Part shown: positions 36,320 to 45,116 of the stretch, piece after piece | Position numbering within the stretch: the first letter of the stretch is position 1 | Layout of the letters: every line of letters begins with the position of its first letter | From: Phycicoccus elongatus Lp2 | GTDB taxonomy: Bacteria; Actinomycetota; Actinomycetes; Actinomycetales; Dermatophilaceae | Direction: 5' to 3' | Assembly: GCF_000367525.1 (NCBI RefSeq) | Contig: NZ_HF570956.1 | Span: 1,591,439 to 1,655,438, forward strand | Length of the DNA: 64,000 bases | Notes under the pieces: model-generated | Databases searched by the model: none | Told to the model about the DNA's origin: nothing | What the model saw: the letters and a program-made list of their open reading frames with translations, nothing else | Translations under genes and position numbers: made by a program

Positions 36320-37807
36320 ATGACTGAACGCAACAGCTCCACGGGCAGCCTCTTCACGCAGCGCGCCGAGGCCCTGACCGACGATCGCTTCGATGAGGCC
36401 CGCTTCCTGACCGACGAGGAAACCGCCGACTCCCGGGACGACGGCGACCAACTCGACCGTGAGGAACGCGCCGCGCTGCGACGCGTCCGCGGCCTGTCGA
36501 CCGAACTCGAGGACATCACCGAGGTCGAGTATCGCCAGTTGCGGCTCGAACGGGTCGTCCTTGCCTCCGTGTGGTCCGAGGGCACCCTCGAGGACGCGGA
36601 GAACTCCATGCGCGAGCTGGCCGCCTTGGCCGAGACAGCCGGCTCCGAGGTCCTCGACGGCCTGATCCAGCGGCGCAGCCACCCGGACAACGCAACCTAC
36701 CTGGGCAAGGGCAAGGCCCAGGAACTGCGCGACATCGTCATCGCCGAGGGTGCCGACACCGTCATCTGTGACACCGAGCTCGCCCCGAGCCAGCGCCGCG
36801 CCCTCGAGGACGTCGTCAAGGTCAAGGTCATCGACCGCACCGCACTGATCCTCGACATCTTTGCCCAGCACGCCAAGTCCAAGGAGGGCAAGGCGCAGGT
36901 CGAGCTGGCCCAGATGCAGTACCTCCTGCCGCGCCTTCGTGGTTGGGGTGAGTCGATGTCCCGGCAGGCCGGTGGCCAGGTCGGTGGCGCCGGCCAGGGC
37001 ATGGGGTCGCGAGGCCCCGGTGAGACCAAGATCGAGCTCGACCGGCGTCGGATCAACACCCGGATGGCCAAGCTGCGTCGGGAGATCAAGGAGATGAAGA
37101 CCGTCCGCGACACCAAGCGCGGATCGCGTCAGGCCCGCGAGATCCCGAGCGTCGCGATCGCTGGCTACACCAACGCTGGCAAGTCCTCGCTGCTCAACCG
37201 ACTCACCGGCGCGGGCGTGCTCGTCCAGAACCAGCTCTTCGCCACCCTCGACCCGACGGTCCGCCGCGCCGAGACCCCCGACGGCCGCGAGTACACCCTC
37301 GCCGACACCGTCGGCTTCGTCCGTCAGTTGCCTACCCAGCTCGTCGAGGCCTTCCGGTCCACCCTGGAGGAGGTGGGCGATGCCGACCTGCTGCTCCACG
37401 TCGTCGACGGCTCGCACCCCGACCCCGAGGGCCAGATCTCGGCGGTCCGCTCCGTCCTCGCCGACGTCGACGCGGCCGACGTCAAGGAGGTCATCGTCGT
37501 CAACAAGGCCGACATCGCCGACCCCGAGGTCATCGACCGGATCCTGCGCCACGAGAAGCACGCCATCGCCGTGTCCGCCCACACCGGCCAGGGCATGGAG
37601 GCGCTGCGGCAACTCATCGCCGACGAGATCCCCCGTCCCGACATCCTCGTCGACGTCCTCGTGCCCTACAGCCGGGGCGACCTCGTCAGCCGGGTCCACG
37701 ACGAGGCCGACCTCCTGACCGAGGAACACGTCGCCGACGGGACCCGCATCACGGCCCGCGCCAAGGCCGACCTCGCAGCCGACCTCGAGCGGTATGCCGT
37801 CCGCTGA
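36320..37807 (+). CDS. hflX: GTPase HflX
   Basis: HflX is a ribosome-associated GTPase that splits stalled or stressed 70S ribosomes. The N-terminal domain has YLGKGKAQELRDIV and ELAPSQRRALED; the linker has GSRGPGETKIELDRRRI; the G-domain has G1 GYTNAGKSSLLNRLTG near 282, G3 ADTVGFVRQLP and G4 VVNKADI. ATG 36320 is preferred; GTG 36311 is possible. It ends the conserved miaB-miaA-dapF-hflX neighbourhood, where dinG and lexA often follow in actinobacteria. Confidence 0.95.
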   Translation: MTERNSSTGSLFTQRAEALTDDRFDEARFLTDEETADSRDDGDQLDREERAALRRVRGLSTELEDITEVEYRQLRLERVVLASVWSEGTLEDAENSMRELAALAETAGSEVLDGLIQRRSHPDNATYLGKGKAQELRDIVIAEGADTVICDTELAPSQRRALEDVVKVKVIDRTALILDIFAQHAKSKEGKAQVELAQMQYLLPRLRGWGESMSRQAGGQVGGAGQGMGSRGPGETKIELDRRRINTRMAKLRREIKEMKTVRDTKRGSRQAREIPSVAIAGYTNAGKSSLLNRLTGAGVLVQNQLFATLDPTVRRAETPDGREYTLADTVGFVRQLPTQLVEAFRSTLEEVGDADLLLHVVDGSHPDPEGQISAVRSVLADVDAADVKEVIVVNKADIADPEVIDRILRHEKHAIAVSAHTGQGMEALRQLIADEIPRPDILVDVLVPYSRGDLVSRVHDEADLLTEEHVADGTRITARAKADLAADLERYAVR

Positions 37808-37929
37808 CCTCCCAGCGGACGTCGCCATCCGCCCGACCGTCCAGGGGCGACGCAGGAGCGTCGACGCGACGTGCTGAGAGGTGGTTCCAGTCGAGCAACC
37901 AGGACACCGGCTACAGGCATGGCGATAGG

Positions 37930-38871
37930 TCAGGAGCGGCGTCGCTCCCTACGCAGGAGGGAGCGCAGAGTCTCGGCGTTCGCGTAGCCGACCCGTAGCG
38001 CGATCTCGGCGGAGGTGAGGTCCGTGGTTGCTGAGAGGTGCCGAGCTCGTTCCATGCGAAGCCGTTGGACGAAGCCGAGCGGAGTGAGGTTGAGCGCCGC
38101 ACGGACTCGTCGTTCGAGGGTGCGCCGGCTGGTGCCGAGCGACTGCGCGACGAAGGCGACGTTGAACGGTTCGTCCAGGCGGGCGCGCACGAAGCGTTCG
38201 AACTCGACGACGATCGGGTCCTCGTGCCGGAGATGTTCGTAGGCGACGAAGGCCGCCTGCGACGGACGCTCGTCGATGATGAGGAGCTTGGCGACATGTT
38301 GGGCCAGATCGGGGCTGATCGATCGTACGAGTGAGAGCGCGAGGTCGATGTGGGCGAACGCGGCGCCGGCGGTGACGAGGTTCCCGTCGACCACGACCAT
38401 GGTGTCGAGATCGAGGTCGACGGTCGGATAGCGCTTCAGGAACTCGGGCCCCAGGAACCAGCTGGTCGTCGCCCGCCGATGATGCATCCGTCCGGTCTCG
38501 GCGACAGCAAACACGCCGGTGCACGCCGCGGCGATCCGGGTGGTCGCGTCGTCGAGGCGCCCGAGCGAGGCGATGACCGAACGAGCATCTCGGCTCTGGA
38601 GGGCGTCGTTGGTAGCGGCGGCCGTGAGGGTTCCAAGCGCAGGGACGACGACCACGTCGAACTCTGCGGACTCCGACAGCGGGTGGTCCACCGACAGGGT
38701 CATCGATGCCGTCGTGGTCACTCTCCGTTTCGGTCCGAGGATGGCCAGTTCGATCGGGTCGATCCGCGGGTCGACATCGCCGCGGGCTCCGTCGGCCACC
38801 CGCACGATGTCGATGACCGACGCGGCAGCCGAACCGAAGCAGCCGTCGATCGCGATCAGTCCGATACGCAT
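37930..38871 (-). CDS. GlxA-like AraC-family regulator with DJ-1/PfpI domain
   Basis: A 313-residue regulator with an N-terminal class I glutamine-amidotransferase-like domain (MRIGLIAIDGCFGSAAASVI; nucleophile-elbow AACTGVFAVAETG with a Cys) and a C-terminal AraC double helix-turn-helix (FVAQSLGTSRRTLERRVR; IALRVGYANAETLRSLLRR). Such proteins sense small metabolites. The ATG at 38871 lies 7 bases after TATTGT (38884-38879). A perfect palindrome (38892-38905) sits just upstream, suggesting autoregulation. Divergent from a small monooxygenase, its likely target. Confidence 0.9.
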   Translation of the reverse strand: MRIGLIAIDGCFGSAAASVIDIVRVADGARGDVDPRIDPIELAILGPKRRVTTTASMTLSVDHPLSESAEFDVVVVPALGTLTAAATNDALQSRDARSVIASLGRLDDATTRIAAACTGVFAVAETGRMHHRRATTSWFLGPEFLKRYPTVDLDLDTMVVVDGNLVTAGAAFAHIDLALSLVRSISPDLAQHVAKLLIIDERPSQAAFVAYEHLRHEDPIVVEFERFVRARLDEPFNVAFVAQSLGTSRRTLERRVRAALNLTPLGFVQRLRMERARHLSATTDLTSAEIALRVGYANAETLRSLLRRERRRS

Positions 38872-38891
38872 GGCGCGAACAATAGCAATAC

Positions 38892-38905
38892 TGGCGTATA
38901 CGCCA
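38892..38905. promoter_or_regulatory. Perfect 14-bp palindrome, candidate operator
   Basis: TGGCGTATACGCCA is a perfect inverted repeat in the 108-base gap between the divergent GlxA-like regulator and the monooxygenase. It begins 8 bases upstream of the regulator's -10, where a bound regulator would control its own promoter and could affect the other. Confidence 0.65.
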
Positions 38906-38979
38906 CTTCTCACATGCCCTTGCTCGTCATACGCTGAACTCGCTTCACCAAGAAGCCTCGACACCCAGGAGAACCCCTC

Positions 38980-39291
38980 ATGTCCACACCCGCATCACTT
39001 CCGTATGCCTTTGTCGCCAAGATCGTCGCGGCCGATGGACAGCACGACGCGCTCGCCGATCTGCTCGCCGGAGCTGTCGCGCTCGCCAACGAAGAAGTAG
39101 GAACGATCGTCTGGTTCGCGGTCAGGACCCACGCCGACACCTTCTGGATCTTCGATGCATTCCCCGACGAGGCCGCTCGCGACGCCCACGCCAACGGCGC
39201 CATCGTCGCAGCCCTGATGGCCAACCAGCACCTCCTCGGCGCAGTACCCGAGATCCTGGCGGCCGACGTCCTCGCGTCCAAGCTCCCGTAG
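38980..39291 (+). CDS. Antibiotic-biosynthesis-monooxygenase-fold protein
   Basis: A 103-residue ferredoxin-like-fold protein of the ABM/YgiN type: FVAKIVAADGQHDALADLL, then VWFAVRTHADTFWIFDAFPDEAARDAH, and a C-terminal AALMANQHLLG helix with the family His. YgiN-like members act on quinols, others on polyketides; the substrate here is unknown. AGGAG lies 8 bases before the ATG, unlike most leaderless neighbours. It pairs divergently with the GlxA-like regulator. Confidence 0.82.
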   Translation: MSTPASLPYAFVAKIVAADGQHDALADLLAGAVALANEEVGTIVWFAVRTHADTFWIFDAFPDEAARDAHANGAIVAALMANQHLLGAVPEILAADVLASKLP

Positions 39292-39468
39292 TCCGCCAAC
39301 GCGCGAGACGATCGCGCCCCGCCGAGCCGTCGCCAGGTCGCGACCCAACGCCACGCTGCGTTTCCGAGCGGTGCGAGGCCTATCGGCACACGGACAGGAT
39401 GCCGACCGCGAGCGCTCAGCGGCGAGGGGTCCGTCGCAGACCGACGACGACCGACCAGTACCGACTGC

Positions 39469-39505
39469 CTCCGGGCGGCACCCCTGCCCAGGGTGCCGCC
39501 CGGAG
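39469..39505. terminator. Hairpin terminator downstream of the DUF3618 operon
   Basis: A perfect 15-bp stem (CTCCGGGCGGCACCC with its complement) with a seven-base loop lies 6 bases beyond the DUF3618 stop on the minus strand. It could also serve the monooxygenase gene from the other side. The rest of the 39292-39511 gap has nothing recognisable. Confidence 0.75.
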
Positions 39506-39511
39506 AGTGGT

Positions 39512-40114
39512 TCACAGGCTGGTGTCGGGGCGCTGCTGGTGCTCCTTGACGCTGTCCGCCGATTCGGCGGCAGACGCCTTGACCGTCTCGGTCGCCTGCT
39601 GGCCCTCGGCCTTGACCGTCTCCACGGCGTCCTGGGCGGTGGCCTTGAGCGACTCGGCAGCCTGCTGCGCGGGCTCCTTGAGGTTCTCGGCCGCCTCCTG
39701 GGCGACGTCCTTGACCTCATCGACCATCGGCTGCGCCTTCTCCTTGGCCGCGGCCGCGAGCTCGCGCTCCTTGTCGCTGGCGGGCAGCAGCGAGCCGAGC
39801 AGCCAGCCCGCGCCGAGGGCGATCAGACCGGCGGCCATCGGGTTGCCGCGCGCCTTGCGGGCGGCCTGGTCCTTGACCTCACCGACCCGGTCGCCCACAC
39901 CGCTCGCGGTGTCAGCGGCCGAGCCGGTGGCATCGTCCACGGTCCCCATGACCTTGTCCTTGAGGCCCACCGCCGCGCCCGCGACCTTGTCGACCTGGCG
40001 CTTGGCGATGTTGCCGGGCGTGACCGCCTCGCCGAGCGCGTTGACGTTCTGGCTCAGGTCGGACCGGGTGCGCTCGATCTCCGCGCGCAGCTGGTCCGGG
40101 TCGTTGCTGCTCAT
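39512..40114 (-). CDS. DUF3618-containing protein with helical repeat tail
   Basis: A 200-residue protein. Its N-terminus (DPDQLRAEIERTRSDLSQNV) is the DUF3618 signature; a membrane segment lies near 97-110 (AAGLIALGAGWLLGSLL). The tail is a long run of 11-residue-like Ala/Lys/Glu helices (EEAAENLKEPAQQAAESLK type) resembling LEA or apolipoprotein repeats. Function unknown; it is typically co-encoded with the holin-like and LEA-like proteins that precede it here. Start overlaps the upstream stop (ATGA). Confidence 0.88.
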   Translation of the reverse strand: MSSNDPDQLRAEIERTRSDLSQNVNALGEAVTPGNIAKRQVDKVAGAAVGLKDKVMGTVDDATGSAADTASGVGDRVGEVKDQAARKARGNPMAAGLIALGAGWLLGSLLPASDKERELAAAAKEKAQPMVDEVKDVAQEAAENLKEPAQQAAESLKATAQDAVETVKAEGQQATETVKASAAESADSVKEHQQRPDTSL

Positions 40115-40629
40115 GACTGGTCCTCGTTTCCCTTGAGCGCATCGGGAACCTTCTTGGCGGTCTCCACGGTGCGCGGCATTCCCTTGACGTGCTTGAGCTG
40201 GTTGCGGCCGGTGGCCGCGAGGATGGCCGCGATGACGGCCCAGAGAACGGCGACGGCGACGGCCGCCCAGCCGCGGTTGTCCCACCACGACCCGAGCGCC
40301 CACCAGAGGGCGATCGAGAGGAAGAGCAGCGCGAACCAGCCGGCCAGACCGGCCCCGCCGAGCATCCCTGCTCCTCGCCCGGCCTGGCCGGCCGACTGCA
40401 TGGCCTCGGCCTTGGCCAGGGCCACCTCCTGGCGCAGCAGCGTCGCGAGGTCGGCGGTGATGTCCGAGATCAGTTCACCGATCGAGGACACCTCGCCCTT
40501 GGCATAGGTCTGGTGGGCGCCGTGGAGCGGTTCGGGGTCGGGGATCGCGTCGGAGACCGAGTCATAGCGCCCGGTCACAGGGTTGACACCCTCGGTGCGG
40601 TCGGTGCCGCGGGGAGGAACGGTGCTCAT
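40111..40629 (-). CDS. Phage-holin-family (Actinobacterial holin-like, DUF1469) membrane protein
   Basis: A 172-residue protein with a cytoplasmic helix (SIGELISDITADLATLLRQE, then VALAKAEA), two membrane segments (about 87-107 and 117-140) and a C-terminal ...GMPRTVETAKKVPDALKG tail. The family name comes from distant similarity; these chromosomal members are thought to be envelope proteins rather than lysis holins. It overlaps both neighbours by four bases, so the three are one operon. Confidence 0.88.
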   Translation of the reverse strand: MSTVPPRGTDRTEGVNPVTGRYDSVSDAIPDPEPLHGAHQTYAKGEVSSIGELISDITADLATLLRQEVALAKAEAMQSAGQAGRGAGMLGGAGLAGWFALLFLSIALWWALGSWWDNRGWAAVAVAVLWAVIAAILAATGRNQLKHVKGMPRTVETAKKVPDALKGNEDQS

Positions 40630-41363
40630 GGCGCCCGCAGGTCGTCGGGGCCGTCGCCGTAGACCCCGTCACCGTGGACCCCGCCACCCTGGGCGGAGGT
40701 CTCGCGCGTCTCTTCCCCGTAGGTCGGGGAGGGCGAGGTGACGCCGGGAGCCATCGGCGTGATGGGCGTGGGCGACGCGGAGGTGTTTACGGGAGTCGTA
40801 CGCGGCGTGCTCACGTCGGTGCTCAGCGGCCGACGGTCCGAGGACTGGCTGTCCTGGGCCTCGGCGGCCAGGCCGCGGGTCAGCCGCCCGCCGACGAGGC
40901 CGAGCACTGCTGCGCCGAGGAGGAAGGCGCCGGGGCGGCGACGCGCGAAGGAGCTCAGCTCGTCGATGACGTCCCCCGGCTCGCGGTTCTCCAGCCAGCC
41001 GGCGACCTGGTTGGCCTTCGTGGCCGCCTGCTGCACGAGGTCGGTCGCGACGCCAGAGCCCTGGTGGGAGGCCATCGAGTCGAGCTCACCGGCGAGGGAC
41101 CGCAGTCCGCTGGCCGCGCGTCCCTGTTGGCTCGACGCCTGGTCGGCGAACTCGGACCGGGCCTGCGCGAAGAGGTCCTTGGCGTGGTCCTTGGCCTCAC
41201 CGGCGACCTGCTTGGCCTGGTCCGTCGCCGTCGAGGCCACCTGCTGCGCATTGTCCTTGGCGTCGCTCGCGACCGAGGCCGCCTCGTTCTTGGCGACGTC
41301 CCGGGTCTGGGTGTCGTCGTCCCGGTCCCGGGTCTCGATCCACGGTGCAGGGGGTTGGGTCAT
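40626..41363 (-). CDS. LEA-like repeat membrane protein, first gene of envelope operon
   Basis: A 245-residue protein. Residues 20-110 are Ala/Lys/Asp/Gln-rich helices with a recurring pattern (SDAKDNAQQVASTATDQAK, then QVAGEAKDHAKDLFAQA), much like LEA stress proteins. A membrane-near segment (RPGAFLLGAAVLGLVGGRL) is near 155-173, and the C-terminal 70 residues are Ser/Thr/Pro-rich and disordered. I do not recognise a named family beyond that seen in actinobacterial holin/DUF3618 operons. ATG at 41363. Confidence 0.8.
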   Translation of the reverse strand: MTQPPAPWIETRDRDDDTQTRDVAKNEAASVASDAKDNAQQVASTATDQAKQVAGEAKDHAKDLFAQARSEFADQASSQQGRAASGLRSLAGELDSMASHQGSGVATDLVQQAATKANQVAGWLENREPGDVIDELSSFARRRPGAFLLGAAVLGLVGGRLTRGLAAEAQDSQSSDRRPLSTDVSTPRTTPVNTSASPTPITPMAPGVTSPSPTYGEETRETSAQGGGVHGDGVYGDGPDDLRAP

Positions 41364-41487
41364 GGCTCGTCCGTTCCTCAGCAGGATGCCGCGTCCTCGC
41401 CGGGGTGAGGGCGCGGCCTGGGGTTGTGCCCCATCGACGCTATGAGCGGCCCGGGGTGGGCGGTACACCCCTGCGGGTGAAGGGCGC

Positions 41488-44061
41488 TCAGAGTCGGCGC
41501 AGGGCGGTGCCGCGCAGGATGAGCTCGCCGACGGCATCACTGGCGTCGAGGTCGGCCTCGGCCTCGATGACCCAGTCATGGTCGCCCTCCGGGTCGGCGA
41601 GGGTCTGGCGCGCCCGCCAGGTGCGGGGAGCCTCCGGGTCCGGGGTGATCGCAAGCATGGCCGGCCCCTGCGCGTCGCCGGTCACCTGGATCTCGTCGTG
41701 CTCGCCCCAGTAAGCGCCCAACGCCTCGTCCCACGCGACCCGGTCCATGACGACCTCGCCGGGCGGGTCGGTGAGGGCGGCGCTCGCCTGCTCCGCGGCA
41801 TACAGGCCGTCGACGTCGTCGCGGGCGGCCAGCTGGACCCGGCGCCACATCGCCTTGCGGACCATGGTCCGCAGTGCGGTCTCGTTGGCGGACAAGGGCC
41901 GGACCGGCGCGGCCGCGACACCGGTGTGGACGGTCGGGTTCTCGGGGTGGGTCATCGACTCCCACTCGTCGAGCAGGCTGGAGTCGGTCTGGCGGATCGT
42001 CTCGCCGAGCCAGTCGATGATCTCGTCCAGCTCGCGGGAGCGGTGCGCGGCGGTCACGGTCTGCCGCAGGGTGCGATAGGCGTCGGAGAGGTAGCGCAGG
42101 ACCACCCCCTCGGAGCGGGCCAGGCCGTAGCGGCCGATGAGATCGGTGAAGGACAGCCCGGTCTCCCACATCTCCCGCAGCACCGACTTGGGTGACAGCG
42201 AGTCCTCCGGGAGCCACGGGTGAACGGTGCGGTATGCCGCGAAGGCTGGTTCCAGCAGGTCGGCCAGCGGCTTGGGCCAGGTGACCTCGTCGAGGAGTTC
42301 CATCCGCTCGTCGTACTCGATCCCGTCGGCCTTCATCTCCTGGACGGCCTCGCCGCGTGCCACCCATTGTTGCTGCAGGAGAACGGGTTTCGGATCGTCG
42401 AGGACCGCTTCGATCACCGAGACGACGTCGAGGGCGTGGGTGGGGGACTCGGGGGCGAGCAGGTCGAGGGCTTCGAGCGCAAAGTGCGCCAACGGCTGGT
42501 TGAGGGCGAAGTCGTCGGGCAGGTCGATGGCCAGCGCAATCGTCCGTCCGTCGGGCGCCGGCCCGGCCAGCCGGGTGATGACGCCGCTGTCGAGCAGCGA
42601 TCGCAGGAGTCGTATGCCGCGGCGCGCGAGTGCGGCCTGGCGCACCGGGGTCTCGTGGTTGTCCCGCACCAGTCGCGAGAGTGCGGCGATCGGGTCGCCG
42701 GGGCGGGCGATGACATTGAGGATCATCGCGTTGTCGATCCGCATCCGGGACTGGAGGGCCTCGGGCTGGGCGGCGACGAGCTTGTCGAAGGTCGCCTCGG
42801 TCCACACGATCTGCCCGGCGGCCGGCTTGACCTTCTGGACCCGCTTGATCTTCACCGGGTCGTCACCGGCTTTGGCCAGGCGGCGGGCGTTCTCGACCAG
42901 GTGCTCGGGGGCCTGCACGACCACTTCACCGCTGGTGTCGTAGCCGGCCCGTCCGGCCCGCCCGGCGATCTGGTGGAACTCCCGGGCCTTGAGGATCCGC
43001 TCGCGGGTCCCGTCGAACTTGGCGAGTTGGGTGAAGAGCACGGTCCGGATCGGCACGTTTATGCCGACGCCGAGGGTGTCGGTGCCGGAGATGACCTTGA
43101 GCAGGCCGGCCTGCGCGAGTTGTTCCACGATGCGGCGATATCGGGGGAGCATCCCGGCGTGGTGAACGCCGATTCCCCTGCGCAGCAACCCTCCCAGCGT
43201 GCGACCGAAACCGGGGGCAAAGCGCACACCGGCCAGACGCTCGGCGACAGCGGCCTTCTCCTCCTTGCTGAGCAACTGCAGGGTGTGGAGGGAGCGGGCG
43301 TGCTCAGCGGCCGCGGCCTGACTGGGGTGGACAACGTAGACCGGTGCCCGGTGGGTCGAGACGATCTCGCCCAGGGTGTCGGCCAGTGGCTCCAGGCTCC
43401 ACGCGTAGGTGAGGGGGATCGGTCGCTCGGCCGTCGTCACCTGTGCGACCTCGCGGCCGGTGCGCCTGGTGAGGTCGTCGGCGATGCGGCTCATGTCGCC
43501 CAGGGTCGCTGACATGAGCACGAACTGGGCTTGTGGCAGCTCGAGCAGCGGCACCTGCCAGGCCCAGCCCCGCTGCGGGTCCGCGTAGTAGTGGAACTCG
43601 TCCATGACGACGAGTCCGACGTCCGCGTCGATGCCTTCCCGCAGGGCGATGTTGGCCAGGACCTCCGCGGTGCAGCAGATGATCGGCGCGTTGCTGTTCA
43701 CACTGGCATCCCCGGTGAGCAGGCCGACCTGGTCGGCGCCGAAGACCTCGCACAGCGCGAAGAACTTCTCGTTGACCAGGGCCTTGATCGGGGCCGTGTA
43801 GAAGGAGACCCGGTCGCCGGCGAGCGCCGCGAAGTGGGAGGCCGTCGCAACGAGTGATTTGCCGCTGCCGGTCGGCGTTGCCAGGACGACGTGCTGTCCC
43901 GAGAGGACCTCGATGATGGCCTCGTCCTGGTGCGGATACGGCGTGATCTCGAGGCCACCCACCCAGTCGGCGAACGCGGCATACAGGGTGTCGGCGTCCG
44001 TGGTGACCGATGCGAGGGCGACGTCCGTCAGCGGATGTCGGGTGTCGGTCACGGCTGTCAT
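41488..44061 (-). CDS. Ski2-like DExH helicase with DUF3516 C-terminal domain
   Basis: An 857-residue superfamily-2 helicase. Motifs are PYPHQDEAI (Q-like), VVLATPTGSGKSLVA (Walker A, about 57-64), FYTAPIKALVNEKF, VVMDEFHYYADPQRGWAW, VLMSATLGD, then SGTDTLGVGINVPIRTVL and HQIAGRAGRAGYD. Motif II reads DEFH where DEVH/DECH is usual. The C-terminal ~300 residues correspond to DUF3516. Relatives are presumed RNA helicases of unclear function, mostly actinobacterial. The ATG at 44061 is the start; the divergent GNAT gene begins 10 bases away. Confidence 0.9.
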   Translation of the reverse strand: MTAVTDTRHPLTDVALASVTTDADTLYAAFADWVGGLEITPYPHQDEAIIEVLSGQHVVLATPTGSGKSLVATASHFAALAGDRVSFYTAPIKALVNEKFFALCEVFGADQVGLLTGDASVNSNAPIICCTAEVLANIALREGIDADVGLVVMDEFHYYADPQRGWAWQVPLLELPQAQFVLMSATLGDMSRIADDLTRRTGREVAQVTTAERPIPLTYAWSLEPLADTLGEIVSTHRAPVYVVHPSQAAAAEHARSLHTLQLLSKEEKAAVAERLAGVRFAPGFGRTLGGLLRRGIGVHHAGMLPRYRRIVEQLAQAGLLKVISGTDTLGVGINVPIRTVLFTQLAKFDGTRERILKAREFHQIAGRAGRAGYDTSGEVVVQAPEHLVENARRLAKAGDDPVKIKRVQKVKPAAGQIVWTEATFDKLVAAQPEALQSRMRIDNAMILNVIARPGDPIAALSRLVRDNHETPVRQAALARRGIRLLRSLLDSGVITRLAGPAPDGRTIALAIDLPDDFALNQPLAHFALEALDLLAPESPTHALDVVSVIEAVLDDPKPVLLQQQWVARGEAVQEMKADGIEYDERMELLDEVTWPKPLADLLEPAFAAYRTVHPWLPEDSLSPKSVLREMWETGLSFTDLIGRYGLARSEGVVLRYLSDAYRTLRQTVTAAHRSRELDEIIDWLGETIRQTDSSLLDEWESMTHPENPTVHTGVAAAPVRPLSANETALRTMVRKAMWRRVQLAARDDVDGLYAAEQASAALTDPPGEVVMDRVAWDEALGAYWGEHDEIQVTGDAQGPAMLAITPDPEAPRTWRARQTLADPEGDHDWVIEAEADLDASDAVGELILRGTALRRL

Positions 44062-44071
44062 GATGCCCGGT

Positions 44072-45103
44072 ATGCCGTCCGCCCCCGACATCGCCACCGC
44101 TCGCCTCGTGCTTCGGGCGCCGTCGGAAGCCGACCGAGACACCTGGATCGCGCTGCACCGGGACCCGCGCACCTATGCGCACGCGCCACACGCGATGGCG
44201 GCCAGCGACGAGGTGGCGAGTGTGCAGTTCGACAAGGTGCTGGCGCACTGGGATCGCGAGGGCTACGGCTATCACCTCGTGGAGGAGCAGGGGCAGGTTG
44301 TCGGATGCGGGGGGTTGAAACGCAACGACGACCAGGCCGAGCTCAATCTCTACTATCGGCTGGTCTTCGGGGCCGTCGGGCAGGGTCTGGCCCGCGAGGC
44401 CGCGCGGGCCTGGGTGGCGTGGGGCCTGGAGTGGCTGCCGACGCTCCCGATCGTCGCGGCGGCTGCCGAGCACAACGCGGCGTCGGTCGCGACGGCCCGC
44501 ACCTGCGGGCTGGTGCCGACGTCTCGCCGTCTCCTGCCCGGCGATCCGCCGGAGTTCGGGGCGGCCGTCATCCTGACCGCGCCGCGGGTCGAGGTCGTGC
44601 GCACCGAGGGATTCGACCCGGTCACGCTCGCCCAGGTGCTCGACCTGTGGGTCGCGACCACGGCCGCCGGGGGAGCGGTGGGCTTCCTGCCGGGCGACTC
44701 TCGCGAGCGGCATGCCGAGGCCCTGGCGCACCACGAGGCAGACATGGTGGCCGGCGACGTCACGGCCGTGCTGTTGCGGGCGCCCGACACCGACCGAGTC
44801 GTGGCGATCGGCTTCTGGCAGCGGCCGTCGAACCCGCTGCTCCACCACCGGCGGATGGCCTATCGCGTCATGACGGACCCGGACCTGCGCGGGCGCAACC
44901 TGGGCCGGTTGCTCATGGCCGCCATGCACCGAGTGGCTCGTGAGGATGGCGTCGAGATCGGCGAACTCGGCGTACGCGGTGGGCTGCAGACCGAGACGTT
45001 CTACGCCGGGCTGGGCTGGGTCGAGTGCGGGCGGCTGGTCGGCGGCATCCGGGTGGGGCCGGGGGATGACCGTGACGACATCTGGATGATGCGCCGGTTC
45101 TGA
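44072..45103 (+). CDS. Tandem-domain GNAT acetyltransferase
   Basis: A 343-residue protein with two GNAT domains. The first (residues 1-160) is RimJ-like: ATARLVLRAPSEADRDTWIAL, VGCGGLKRND, and LAREAARAWVAWGLE. The second (175-343) has the better acetyl-CoA loop, VMTDPDLRGRNLGRLLMAAM, followed by ETFYAGLGWVECGRL. ATG 44072 gives the cleanest first domain; ATGs at 44060 and 44063 are alternatives and would overlap the divergent helicase start. Substrates unknown. Confidence 0.82.
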   Translation: MPSAPDIATARLVLRAPSEADRDTWIALHRDPRTYAHAPHAMAASDEVASVQFDKVLAHWDREGYGYHLVEEQGQVVGCGGLKRNDDQAELNLYYRLVFGAVGQGLAREAARAWVAWGLEWLPTLPIVAAAAEHNAASVATARTCGLVPTSRRLLPGDPPEFGAAVILTAPRVEVVRTEGFDPVTLAQVLDLWVATTAAGGAVGFLPGDSRERHAEALAHHEADMVAGDVTAVLLRAPDTDRVVAIGFWQRPSNPLLHHRRMAYRVMTDPDLRGRNLGRLLMAAMHRVAREDGVEIGELGVRGGLQTETFYAGLGWVECGRLVGGIRVGPGDDRDDIWMMRRF

Positions 45104-45116
45104 CGCCCAGGGCTGG

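Noticed and set aside
40111-40629. Holin-like gene as a sign of prophage
   Set aside because: No other phage genes, integrase or attachment repeats are nearby, and this holin-like family is a normal chromosomal gene in actinobacteria.
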